Positions 1-5,938 of a DNA stretch of 9,734 nt are shown here, piece after piece (positions within the stretch are counted from its first letter, which is position 1; each line of letters begins with the position of its first letter). This stretch comes from M30B19 sp041688615 (GTDB lineage Bacteria; Planctomycetota; Planctomycetia; Pirellulales; Pirellulaceae), in assembly GCA_041688615.1 (NCBI GenBank), contig JBDNHU010000532.1, forward strand, positions 1 to 9,734, given 5' to 3'. The notes beneath the pieces were generated by a model. That model was not told where the DNA came from, made no database searches, and was given only the letters and a program-made list of their open reading frames with translations. Both the position numbers and the translations under genes were made by a program.

Positions 1-518
1 ATTTGGGAATGAAGGATGCGATCTCTCAATTGACCCAGGAACGAATCCTAGAAACCAGCCGCCTAGTCAACTGTGTGATGGAAGGATTTTCGCAAGTAAT
101 CGCTGGCGGACGGCCGATTTCCCTTGCCGTTGCGGCGCTGAACCCTCACGCGGGCGAAAACGGGCTGTTCGGGCGCGAAGAACTGGATCTAATTGAACCG
201 GCAATCGCCGAAGGTCGAATCGCAGGTCTGCCACTTAGCTCTGCCCTGCCCTGTGATACCTTGATGGTTCGCGCCGCGGCGGGTGAATTCGATGGCGTCG
301 TTGCGATGTACCACGACCAAGGCCACATTGCGTTGAAATTGATGGGTATGCAACGAGCGGTCAACATCGCTTTGGGGTTACCTATTGTCCGTACCAGTGT
401 TGCGCATGGAACGGCGTTTGATCGAGCCTGGAAAGGCACTGCCAACCACGATAGCTTGCTGCATGCCATCAAGGTTGCCCAACAATTAGCTTCGGTCAAG
501 CATCTTTTAAACTGGTGA
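1..518 (+). CDS. pdxA: 4-hydroxythreonine-4-phosphate dehydrogenase, C-terminal part (5' end outside window)
   Basis: PdxA oxidises 4-phosphohydroxy-L-threonine with NAD(P)+ in the DXP-dependent branch of pyridoxal 5'-phosphate synthesis; it is a cytoplasmic metal-dependent homodimer. About 171 residues are visible, reading in the frame that starts at base 3; the family is about 330 residues, so roughly the first half is missing off the left edge. The signature blocks appear in order: LNPHAGE around residues 46-52, FGREE, a CDT block, VAMYHDQGH around 101-107, LGLPIVRTS and HGTAFD from residue 135. The histidines of PHAG (49) and YHDQG (104) are 55 residues apart, as are E. coli His211 and His266, two of the three metal ligands; the third lies upstream. 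The HGTAF block is conserved near the substrate phosphate site. The gene ends with TGA three bases before the end of the convergent P-loop gene. The assignment is secure; the start cannot be seen. Confidence 0.95.
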   Translation, partial: LGMKDAISQLTQERILETSRLVNCVMEGFSQVIAGGRPISLAVAALNPHAGENGLFGREELDLIEPAIAEGRIAGLPLSSALPCDTLMVRAAAGEFDGVVAMYHDQGHIALKLMGMQRAVNIALGLPIVRTSVAHGTAFDRAWKGTANHDSLLHAIKVAQQLASVKHLLNW

Positions 519-521
519 AAA

Positions 522-1166
522 TCATTGCAAATGAGTGCACTGATCATACAACGCGAAAAAACATTTCCGAACGTCGCCAGAATTTTGTTCGAACACCGCC
601 TCCAACTGGGCCGCCGCCCAATTGTCCCCCACCCCAGACACGCTGGAGATTAACAACTGCTGGCACATGGCAACAAAGGTTGCCTTGGAAGTTTGGCAGT
701 GATAAAGCACTGGCAACGATGGACGATGAGACGTCATCAGCAGCGGCTTATGCCTTAATTGACTCAAGAATCGCCACCAAGCAATCCCGCGCAGGCATTC
801 ACCACTGTCCAGCAACACAACGTCATAAGATTCCCCATCAGTCAATTGAAATTTCCGCTGAGCATGGGACCCAAACCAGCTAGAACTGGAACCAGCAAGC
901 GATGGCGAACTGCGGTTGTTCGCCAGAGCGTGGTTAGCACCCGAAAGAAAAAGGGCTCGGACGCCCTGCCCTTCCAATGTCGCTTGCAGAGAACGCAAGA
1001 GAGTTGTTTTACCCGCTCCATGCTGTCCCCAAAGACACATCCTTGGATTGCGCTGCCATTGATTTCGAAAATTGGACGCCAAACGATCCAACGTCATTCC
1101 ATCTTCAAACGCAAAAGGTAGCGAGTGAATTTTCTGGATCGAAAAAGGATTCTCGTTAGCGTGCAC
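522..1166 (-). CDS. Small P-loop NTPase (AAA-like), function unknown
   Basis: This encodes 214 residues from a GTG; an in-frame TAA lies just upstream, so the only other reasonable start is the ATG at residue 24 (base 1097). No Shine-Dalgarno sequence is visible. A Walker A motif GQHGAGKT (residues 47-54) follows a short N-terminal region, and a Walker B strand DVVLLD (115-120) is followed by Ser-Gly-Glu. A TSHRP stretch (145-149) ends a hydrophobic strand in the place of an AAA sensor. The C-terminal NSGDVRKCFFALYDQ resembles the lid helix of AAA+ ATPases such as clamp loaders or ExeA/TniB-like proteins. A Ser-rich segment (about 86-100) is probably a loop. ATP binding is a strong inference; the cellular role is not known. 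It lies 150 bp downstream of mutM on the same strand, so co-transcription is possible. No transmembrane segment is evident. Confidence 0.8.
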   Translation of the reverse strand: MHANENPFSIQKIHSLPFAFEDGMTLDRLASNFRNQWQRNPRMCLWGQHGAGKTTLLRSLQATLEGQGVRALFLSGANHALANNRSSPSLAGSSSSWFGSHAQRKFQLTDGESYDVVLLDSGECLRGIAWWRFLSQLRHKPLLMTSHRPSLPVLYHCQTSKATFVAMCQQLLISSVSGVGDNWAAAQLEAVFEQNSGDVRKCFFALYDQCTHLQ

Positions 1167-1316
1167 GGTGTCGGCTTATCTGGGAAATTTTAATAAATAA
1201 TGACTCTGGAAAAAGAACGCGTTGGAATCAAATTCAAACACCTCAAACCCTTAAAAGTTCGGACCAGGCACCTTAACGTAAACGCTCTTTTGGACAACCA
1301 ACTACGTAACAAGAGA
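1167..1316. other. Gap between mutM and the P-loop gene
   Basis: This is 150 bp between two minus-strand genes. I see no convincing promoter or factor-independent terminator. A short inverted repeat AGAGA-TCA-TCTCT (1312-1324) overlaps the mutM stop, but no T run follows it on the minus strand. The lack of a clear terminator is compatible with read-through from mutM into the P-loop gene. Confidence 0.4.
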
Positions 1317-2300
1317 TCATCTCTGGCATTTAGGGCAATAGAACGTGGCTCGTTGCGTTTGCACGATGCGAACAATCTTCTTGTGACAACGTGGGCACGG
1401 TTTTCCTTCGCGAGCATACACTCTATGGTGATTCTGATAGCCGCCTTCCTGGTTCAAAGCATTCCGATACGTCCCATCGCCCAAAGTTGAACCTTCGTAG
1501 GCAATCGCCTGCAACAAAACGTTCAGCATTTCTTTGTGAATTCTGCGCCACTGGGCGGACGAAATTTCCTGGCAAATCAAAGTCGGTGAAACCTTGGCAT
1601 TGAACAGCAATTCACTGGCATAAAGGTTCCCAACCCCAGCCAACTTTTTCTGCAGCAACAGCGCTGGCTTGATCGCCTGGCGACAGTCTGCAAAGATCCT
1701 GGCCAACTGCTTGACGGTAACTTCCAGGGCGTCAACTCCCACTTGTCCCGAGAGAAATGTCTGGGCAAATTCATCCTCCGAGAAAAGACGAACCGATCCC
1801 AAACCACGTCGATCCCAAAAAAGTAAACGCGTCGAATGCTGCGATTGAGCAGCGGTCAACATTTGTTGATCTTGGGTCGATCCTTGCTCAGCAGCGGTTT
1901 GATTGGCAGCGGTTGTTAGCTTTGCCGCCCGCTGTCCGCCTTGGCGGTACTGCCCCGGCATGACCTTCACCGCATCACCCAGTGGAGGCTTTGCGTCAGA
2001 AAGTCGCACTTCAAACCGCAGATGTTCCTGGCTTGGCGGGTCCGCCAGCAGGACAAGACCGGTCATACGCGGTTCAAAGACAATCCGGAAGCGGTTGGCC
2101 AACTCTAAAACCACACGCTTCCCGATCCTAGAAACCGCTTGGACCACTTGCTCTACGGCGAATTTTTTCCATTTTTCGGGCTCTGGCGCGACATGAATTG
2201 GTTTGCGATTACACTTAACCCTACCCGCCGCCAAAATCTGCTTCCCAACAACCGAAGCAATACCTCGGCACATCGTTTCGACTTCTGGCAATTCAGGCAT
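1317..2300 (-). CDS. mutM: Formamidopyrimidine-DNA glycosylase (Fpg/MutM) with a large internal insertion
   Basis: Fpg removes 8-oxoguanine and ring-opened purines from DNA and cuts the abasic site by beta/delta elimination. The start is set at the ATG of MPELPEVET (base 2300), since the Pro after Met must become the N-terminal catalytic nucleophile; the frame stays open to 2393, but that extension would bury it. From this start the protein is 327 residues against about 270-290 for the family. Visible elements are Pro2/Glu3, Lys61 in RIGKR, MTG (79-81), GVGNLYASELLF with Asn225, the GSTLGDGTYRN block, and a C-terminal zinc finger with Cys302, 305, 322 and 325 and Arg317 in QRAT. The stretch from H93 to D163 (DRRGLG) is 70 residues where E. 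coli has about 15, because of a Gln/Ala/Thr-rich insertion (about 102-157). The gene is divergent from trpB. All catalytic residues are kept, so it is likely active. Confidence 0.95.
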   Translation of the reverse strand: MPELPEVETMCRGIASVVGKQILAAGRVKCNRKPIHVAPEPEKWKKFAVEQVVQAVSRIGKRVVLELANRFRIVFEPRMTGLVLLADPPSQEHLRFEVRLSDAKPPLGDAVKVMPGQYRQGGQRAAKLTTAANQTAAEQGSTQDQQMLTAAQSQHSTRLLFWDRRGLGSVRLFSEDEFAQTFLSGQVGVDALEVTVKQLARIFADCRQAIKPALLLQKKLAGVGNLYASELLFNAKVSPTLICQEISSAQWRRIHKEMLNVLLQAIAYEGSTLGDGTYRNALNQEGGYQNHHRVYAREGKPCPRCHKKIVRIVQTQRATFYCPKCQR

Positions 2301-2509
2301 GGACTCGTCAATTTTCGCTTGGGTAGCTATGGTAAATGGATCTGGCTGCTGACGTAAAAGTTGGTCACCCAGGTTACTATTAAAACCTGCCAACAGCGTC
2401 TTTAGTTGCTCATCTGATCACGAATTAAGGTTATCCAACGCTGATCTATGCAGGAAGCACTTGCAAACACGTGCCTTAACAGAAAACCATTGTTACGAGA
2501 TCCTCAGTC
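2301..2509. promoter_or_regulatory. Divergent mutM/trpB intergenic region
   Basis: This 209-bp gap separates mutM (-) from trpB (+) and must carry promoters for both unless transcription enters from outside. I could not find a convincing -35/-10 pair on either strand. No trp leader peptide with tandem Trp codons and no attenuator-like hairpin plus T run is evident before trpB. TGATC occurs at both ends of a 33-bp stretch near 2414-2446, too short to interpret. Confidence 0.35.
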
Positions 2510-3730
2510 ATGCCAAGTGAACTAGAAAAATCATCTGAACTGGCAGCAGGCCCCGATTCCGAAGGCCGGTATGGCCCGTTTGGAGGCAAATATGTTCCAG
2601 AAACGCTCAATTATGCTCTGGAAGAACTTGGTTTGGCGTTCGCAGAAGCGAAACAGGACCCTGAATTCAACCGGTTTTTGAATGAACTATTACGAGACAT
2701 GGTGGGACGTCCGTCTCCGCTTTATTTTGCCGAGCGTCTAACACAGCAGGCCGGCGGTGCTCAAATTTGGTTAAAGCGTGAAGATCTGAACCATACCGGT
2801 GCTCACAAAATCAACAACACGCTTGGCCAGGCTCTGCTGACCAAGCGAATGGGCAAAAGCCGAGTTATCGCGGAGACCGGTGCCGGCCAACACGGCGTAG
2901 CTTCGGCGACCGCTTGCGCTCGACTAGGCCTGCCGTGCGTGGTTTACATGGGGGCGGAAGATGTTCGTCGCCAACAACCGAACGTTCGCGCGATGAAATT
3001 TTTAGGCACCGAAATCCGCCCGGTAGAGACCGGTTCGCGGACGTTGCGGGACGCAGTCAATGAAGCAATGCGAGACTGGATGGCCTCGGTCAAAGATACG
3101 CATTACATTTTGGGAAGCGCTGTTGGGCCTCACCCTTTTCCGCAAATTGTTCGCGACTTCCAATCCGTGATTGGGCAAGAATCGATCGAACAATCCAAGG
3201 AGCGATTTGGCCGAATGCCCGATCTTGTGATTGCCTGCGTGGGCGGTGGCTCCAATGCAGCGGGAATGTTCTATCCGTTTGTCAAACATACCGATGTGCC
3301 ATTGATCGGCGTCGAAGCTGGCGGCCGTTCCAGGGTGCTGGGCGAACATGCTGCTCCACTAACCTACGGTGCACCGGGCATTTTGCACGGCAGCTTGAGT
3401 TATGTCTTGCAAGACAACGATGGCCAGACCAGCGATGTTCATAGCGCATCGGCAGGCTTGGATTACCCTGGCGTCGGACCCGAGCACAGTTTTTGGAAAG
3501 ATGCCGGACGGATTACGTACACGCAGTGCAGTGACGACGATGCTTTGAAGGCGGTGTTGAACCTCGCCCGCAGCGAAGGCATTCTGTGCGCTCTTGAAAG
3601 TGCCCATGCGGTGCATGAAGCCATCGAACAAGCAAAGCATCGATCCAAAGATGACATCATCTTGATTTGCCTGTCTGGCCGCGGCGACAAAGATGCTGCC
3701 GAAGTTCAGCGATTGCTGGGCATGGAATAA
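2510..3730 (+). CDS. trpB: Tryptophan synthase beta chain
   Basis: TrpB is the PLP enzyme that condenses indole with L-serine to give L-tryptophan, working with TrpA in an alpha2beta2 complex with an indole tunnel. The 406 residues match the usual length of about 400. Visible are the opening GRYGPFGGKYVPETL (19-33), LKREDLNHTGAHKINN with the Schiff-base Lys100, AETGAGQHG with Glu122 (equivalent to E. coli Lys87 and Glu109 with a constant offset of 13), the phosphate-binding GGGSNA loop from residue 245, GLDYPGVGPEHS, and the C-terminal LSGRGDKD. Every catalytic element is present. The ATG at 2510 lies just before the conserved N-terminus; only a weak GAG-type upstream match is seen. It is followed after 104 bp by trpA and is probably co-transcribed with it. 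No other trp genes are in the window. It is the classical TrpB1 type rather than TrpB2, judging from length and motifs. Confidence 0.98.
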   Translation: MPSELEKSSELAAGPDSEGRYGPFGGKYVPETLNYALEELGLAFAEAKQDPEFNRFLNELLRDMVGRPSPLYFAERLTQQAGGAQIWLKREDLNHTGAHKINNTLGQALLTKRMGKSRVIAETGAGQHGVASATACARLGLPCVVYMGAEDVRRQQPNVRAMKFLGTEIRPVETGSRTLRDAVNEAMRDWMASVKDTHYILGSAVGPHPFPQIVRDFQSVIGQESIEQSKERFGRMPDLVIACVGGGSNAAGMFYPFVKHTDVPLIGVEAGGRSRVLGEHAAPLTYGAPGILHGSLSYVLQDNDGQTSDVHSASAGLDYPGVGPEHSFWKDAGRITYTQCSDDDALKAVLNLARSEGILCALESAHAVHEAIEQAKHRSKDDIILICLSGRGDKDAAEVQRLLGME

Positions 3731-3834
3731 AATTCAGTGCAACCATTGCGACGAAACTAATTCACTTGGCCCTGCCCTTTGAGTCCTGTATTTGTCCCGT
3801 ACATCCGCTTAGCTTTCTCGATAAATTGATTCCG

Positions 3835-4644
3835 ATGCCAAACCTATCTGATACGTTCACGAAACTAAACCTATCCACTCGCCGCGCCATTATGCCCTTC
3901 ATCACTGCGGGTGATCCGGATTTGGAATTCACAGGACAGCTACTGCTAGAACTGGATCAACTGTCTCCTGGCCTTTTCGAAATTGGGTTCCCTTACAGTG
4001 ACCCAATCGCGGACGGCCCAGTGATTCAATCGTCCTACACGCGGGCGTTGGCCAACCACCTAAAGGTGGATCAGATCTTTGAAATGATGTGCTCGATTTC
4101 CGATCGAATGACGCAGCCAACCGTTGCGATGGTCAGCTATGCCATCGTGCTTCGGTACGGCCTGGATCGCTTTCTCGAAGCATCCGTCAAAGCTGGGTTC
4201 AGTGGTTTGATTGTTCCCGACTTTCTCTGGAACAGTCGGGATCCGCTTCAAGGCAAATGCCAAGATGCGGGCCTGCATTTAATTCCTTTAATTACGCCAA
4301 CCACCCCTAAAGCGCGTGCTGCCATTATTGCAAAACAAGCCACGGGTTTCATCTATTACGTCAGCGTCGCCGGGGTTACTGGCGAACGGACCGAATTACC
4401 CAGAGAATTAGCGGACAATTTGACCTGGCTGCGAACCCAAACCTTGACACCGATTTGCGTCGGTTTTGGCGTCAGCGGACCACCCCAAGTGGACCAATTG
4501 AAACCGTTTTGCGATGGCCTGATTGTGGGCTCGGCAGTCATGCGGCGAGTTGCCAAACTGACTGAAGATCCTTCGCTCTCACGCAGCGAAGTGGTGGCTG
4601 AGGTAAAGTCGTTCGTCGAGTCGTTGATCCAAGCCGCAGAATAA
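3835..4644 (+). CDS. trpA: Tryptophan synthase alpha chain with a suspect 12-13-residue segment
   Basis: TrpA cleaves indole-3-glycerol phosphate to indole and glyceraldehyde 3-phosphate in a TIM barrel and passes indole to TrpB. The chosen start gives 269 residues (family about 268) and puts the catalytic acids at Glu49 (LFEIGFPYSDP) and Asp60 (IADGP), exactly the E. coli numbers. The frame is open upstream to 3667, inside trpB, but that extension is not TrpA-like. AFITAGDP-type N-terminus, YVSVAGVTGERT (loop 6 region) and the phosphate-binding GFGVSG and IVGSA blocks are present. Odd point: after VPD (Asp129) the protein reads FLWNSRDPLQGK where the family has a PDLPxEE motif; the -1 frame of the same DNA gives LSLEQSGSASRQ, which fits the family. 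This suggests two compensating indels (about 4221 and 4254-4258) or assembly errors. Activity cannot be judged. Also, the common Gly-Ala-Asp before the Glu49 strand is replaced by Ser-Pro-Gly. Confidence 0.95.
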   Translation: MPNLSDTFTKLNLSTRRAIMPFITAGDPDLEFTGQLLLELDQLSPGLFEIGFPYSDPIADGPVIQSSYTRALANHLKVDQIFEMMCSISDRMTQPTVAMVSYAIVLRYGLDRFLEASVKAGFSGLIVPDFLWNSRDPLQGKCQDAGLHLIPLITPTTPKARAAIIAKQATGFIYYVSVAGVTGERTELPRELADNLTWLRTQTLTPICVGFGVSGPPQVDQLKPFCDGLIVGSAVMRRVAKLTEDPSLSRSEVVAEVKSFVESLIQAAE

Positions 4645-4651
4645 GTGTCCC

Positions 4652-4684
4652 CAGAGACTGGCGGGCTCTGAATTTCCGTTTTTT
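4652..4684 (+). terminator. Possible weak terminator after trpA
   Basis: CAGAG (4652-4656) and CTCTG (4666-4670) can pair around a 9-nt loop, with one extra C-G pair after a mismatch. A run of six T (4679-4684) follows, but eight bases separate stem and T run, so efficiency would be poor. It starts eight bases after the trpA stop, which is the expected place. Confidence 0.3.
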
Positions 4685-4965
4685 ACGTGAAAACTACGAC
4701 ACCTTTGGGACTTCCGGCCACGAGATTAGCCCCGCAATATCTTCATAAATAGCGATTCTGAACTCTTAGCGGCGTCTTTTAGGCCACTAAATTGGCCAGA
4801 GTGAATCAACCCGCAGCGATTGGCCTTTTGGATCAGTCTTGACTAAAATAAGGGCAATACCTTACGGAAAACTCTGGCAAGATCTATTTTGAACTCACGC
4901 AGATATTTTGCCCACACGAAGAGGGAATCGATAGTAAGTTAGGTATAGAGAACAGCCTATTTTTC

Positions 4966-4971
4966 GGAGGA
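4966..4971 (+). promoter_or_regulatory. Strong Shine-Dalgarno site
   Basis: GGAGGA lies six bases before the ATG at 4978. It is the only textbook ribosome binding site in the window; pdxA cannot be judged and the other genes have weak or no matches. It fixes the start of the 177-aa gene and suggests stronger translation than its neighbours. Confidence 0.7.
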
Positions 4972-4977
4972 TTCGTC

Positions 4978-5511
4978 ATGAATGACTTCACTCCTAATTC
5001 TCGGATCGAACAGTATTTTGCTGGACTGGCCGAGAATACTTTTCTGACTGAATTGGGTGTGGTCGACCCGCCAATGGTGGACTACATCACAGATCTCCTG
5101 GTCCGCTTCGTGCGAAATGATGTCGTACATCGCGTTCGCGGCATCACAGGTCGTCCCGTAACCACGGTGACCGAAATGATCGCCGAAGCCACCAATCGTT
5201 TAGGTGATGCCAAACGGGAAGTCTACCGGCACATCGGTGACTTTACATTATTCTGGGCAGGCGTTTACCCGGAAGCGTTGCGACAGGAAGAACACGCCCA
5301 CGATCATGGGCAGTTCGAAGCATTCTGCACGCACGGCAAACGGTCTTATCATTTGGCGGCGACCATCGAAACCGACAAGGAAACCCCCAAGCCCGATGTC
5401 TTACTTCGCCTAAGTGACCGGTTCGATTTGTGCACTTACGGTCTGAGAGAAATTCGGCGGCAATGGGAAAGCAACGACGGCAATGGCAGTGGAATCGTCC
5501 TATTCAACTGA
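4978..5511 (+). CDS. Conserved-looking hypothetical protein, 177 aa
   Basis: I do not recognise this family. The protein looks soluble, with no signal peptide, transmembrane segment or cysteine motif (two scattered Cys). The first two thirds look helical (MVDYITDLLVRFVRNDVVH, residues 33-51; VTEMIAEATNRLGDAKREVY). The most striking block is HIGDFTLFWAGVYPE near residues 85-99, whose density of aromatic, Gly and Pro residues suggests a conserved core or active site. It is followed by an acidic, His-containing stretch (QEEHAHDHGQFE), a SYHLAA segment and LLRLSDRFDLCTYGLREIRRQWE. The strong Shine-Dalgarno site and uniform codon use support a real gene. It stands alone: trpA is 333 bp upstream, and downstream is the minisatellite region and the end of rluB, so the neighbours say nothing about its job. 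The His cluster could bind metal, which is speculation. Confidence 0.85.
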   Translation: MNDFTPNSRIEQYFAGLAENTFLTELGVVDPPMVDYITDLLVRFVRNDVVHRVRGITGRPVTTVTEMIAEATNRLGDAKREVYRHIGDFTLFWAGVYPEALRQEEHAHDHGQFEAFCTHGKRSYHLAATIETDKETPKPDVLLRLSDRFDLCTYGLREIRRQWESNDGNGSGIVLFN

Positions 5512-5543
5512 GCACTAAACTGGTGGCGATTCCGAATCGACCA

Positions 5544-5671
5544 CACGACCAACACTCACACGACCAACACTCACACGACCAACACTCACACGACCAACAC
5601 TCACAGGGTCAACACTCACAGGGTCAACACTCACAGGGTCAACACTCACAGGGTCAACACTCACAGGGTCA
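5544..5671. repeat. 15-bp minisatellite, 8.5 copies in two variant blocks
   Basis: Four perfect copies of CACGACCAACACTCA (5544-5603) are followed by four perfect copies of CAGGGTCAACACTCA (5604-5663) and a partial ninth (5664-5671). The two variants differ at unit positions 3, 5 and 6 and switch abruptly, with no intermediates, which points to separate recent block expansions by slippage or unequal exchange. It lies outside genes, 32 bp after the stop of the 177-aa gene. Read in one frame it would give HDQHS and QGQHS repeats, but no gene uses that frame convincingly. Confidence 0.97.
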
Positions 5672-5683
5672 TTGATCATCAGG

Positions 5684-5707
5684 CCAGCGCGGGAATTGCC
5701 GCGCCGG
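5684..5707. terminator. GC-rich hairpin, possible bidirectional terminator
   Basis: GCGCGG (5687-5692) and CCGCGC (5699-5704) form a 6-bp stem around loop GAATTG, with CC/GG pairing beyond one mismatch. It lies between convergent genes where terminators are expected, but neither strand has a T run after it, so intrinsic termination is uncertain. Confidence 0.35.
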
Positions 5708-5713
5708 TCGAAG

Positions 5714-5740
5714 AATTAGCGGCAGCCAAACCGGCTAATT
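5714..5740. repeat. Inverted repeat AATTAGC/GCTAATT
   Basis: AATTAGC (5714-5720) and GCTAATT (5734-5740) form a 7-bp stem around 13 bases; GG/CC inside the loop could lengthen it past a one-base bulge. On the plus strand it ends in AATTGCC, with no T run. It may be part of the transcription end region of either convergent gene. Confidence 0.45.
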
Positions 5741-5744
5741 GCCA

Positions 5745-5768
5745 CGTTCATGAGCGTTCATGAACGTT
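5745..5768. repeat. Overlapping palindromes with a direct repeat of CGTTCATGA
   Basis: CGTTCATGA occurs at 5745-5753 and again at 5755-5763, ten bases apart (about one helical turn). The second copy is part of a perfect 12-bp palindrome CGTTCATGAACG (5755-5766), which overlaps a further palindrome AACGTT (5763-5768). The arrangement resembles a dimer-binding operator, but it lies at the 3' ends of two genes, so its function is open. Confidence 0.6.
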
Positions 5769-5861
5769 GAAGTGCGCCGCTGGTTTATCATTGGCTGATG
5801 ACGAATGTTTATTAGGTGGCAACCCTTTCACCCTAGACAACGTTCGCAAAGCCAACCCTGC

Positions 5862-5914
5862 TAACATGCCCCAAATAACATGCCCCAAATAAGATATCCC
5901 CAAATAGGTATCCC
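5862..5914. repeat. Short 14-bp tandem repeat, decaying
   Basis: TAACATGCCCCAAA occurs twice exactly (5862-5875, 5876-5889). A diverged 15-base copy TAAGATATCCCCAAA (5890-5904) and a truncated one (5905-5914) follow. It lies just beyond the end of rluB, between convergent genes. It is probably a slippage product. Confidence 0.8.
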
Positions 5915-5921
5915 GGCGTAA

Positions 5922-5938
5922 CTAGCGGCGCCCGCTAG
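5922..5938 (-). terminator. Perfect hairpin spanning the rluB stop codon
   Basis: CTAGCGG (5922-5928) and CCGCTAG (5932-5938) form a perfect 7-bp stem with a 3-base loop. On the minus strand it covers the last four sense codons and the TAG stop of rluB. No T run follows, so it is not a standard intrinsic terminator; it may stabilise the 3' end or be a consequence of the Gly-Arg-Arg coding. Confidence 0.4.

Larger units (their letters stand above)
4645..4977. other. 333-bp gap between trpA and the 177-aa gene
   Basis: No gene is supported here. Apart from the weak terminator candidate at the left end and the ribosome binding site at the right end, it holds a small inverted repeat GGCCA-N6-TGGCC (4782-4797) and a second copy of ATTGGCC downstream (4819-4825). 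The only -35-like hexamer is TTGACT (4839-4844); 17-18 bp downstream is TTACGG/TACGGA, a poor -10. TATAGA at 4944-4949 is a better -10 but has no partner -35. The promoter of the following gene must lie here, but I cannot place it. Confidence 0.4.
5512..5921. other. 410-bp repeat- and hairpin-rich gap between convergent genes
   Basis: This gap separates the 3' ends of the 177-aa gene (+) and rluB (-). In order it holds a 15-bp minisatellite, a GC-rich hairpin, a 7-bp-stem hairpin, a perfect 12-bp palindrome with a direct repeat, and a short 14-bp tandem repeat; each is listed separately. One frame (5430-5675) stays open across the minisatellite because the unit is a multiple of three, but it overlaps the end of the 177-aa gene and has no start signal, so I do not call a gene. 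Confidence 0.7.

Noticed and set aside
515..1159. Plus-strand open frames opposite the P-loop gene.
   Set aside because: They show no recognisable motifs, while the minus strand has ordered Walker A, Walker B and lid motifs.
2301..2393. A 31-residue N-terminal extension of MutM.
   Set aside because: Fpg needs Pro directly after the initiator Met as its catalytic N-terminus, so the start must be the ATG at 2300.
2394..2509. A trp attenuator or T-box ahead of trpB.
   Set aside because: There is no leader peptide with Trp codons, no T-box motif and no hairpin followed by a T run in this short gap.
3667..3834. Longer trpA start inside trpB.
   Set aside because: The extension is Cys/Arg-rich, not TrpA-like, and the ATG at 3835 gives family length and the exact Glu49/Asp60 numbering.
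5544..5671. CRISPR array.
   Set aside because: The 15-bp units are contiguous, with no unique spacers, and no cas gene is present.
5430..5675. Open frame across the minisatellite giving HDQHS/QGQHS repeats, as a gene or as a frameshifted His-rich tail of the 177-aa protein.
   Set aside because: It overlaps the end of the 177-aa gene in another frame with no ribosome binding site, the 15-bp unit keeps any frame open by construction, and no X XXY YYZ slippery heptamer is in register in the overlap (GGGAAAG near 5465 is in the wrong phase).
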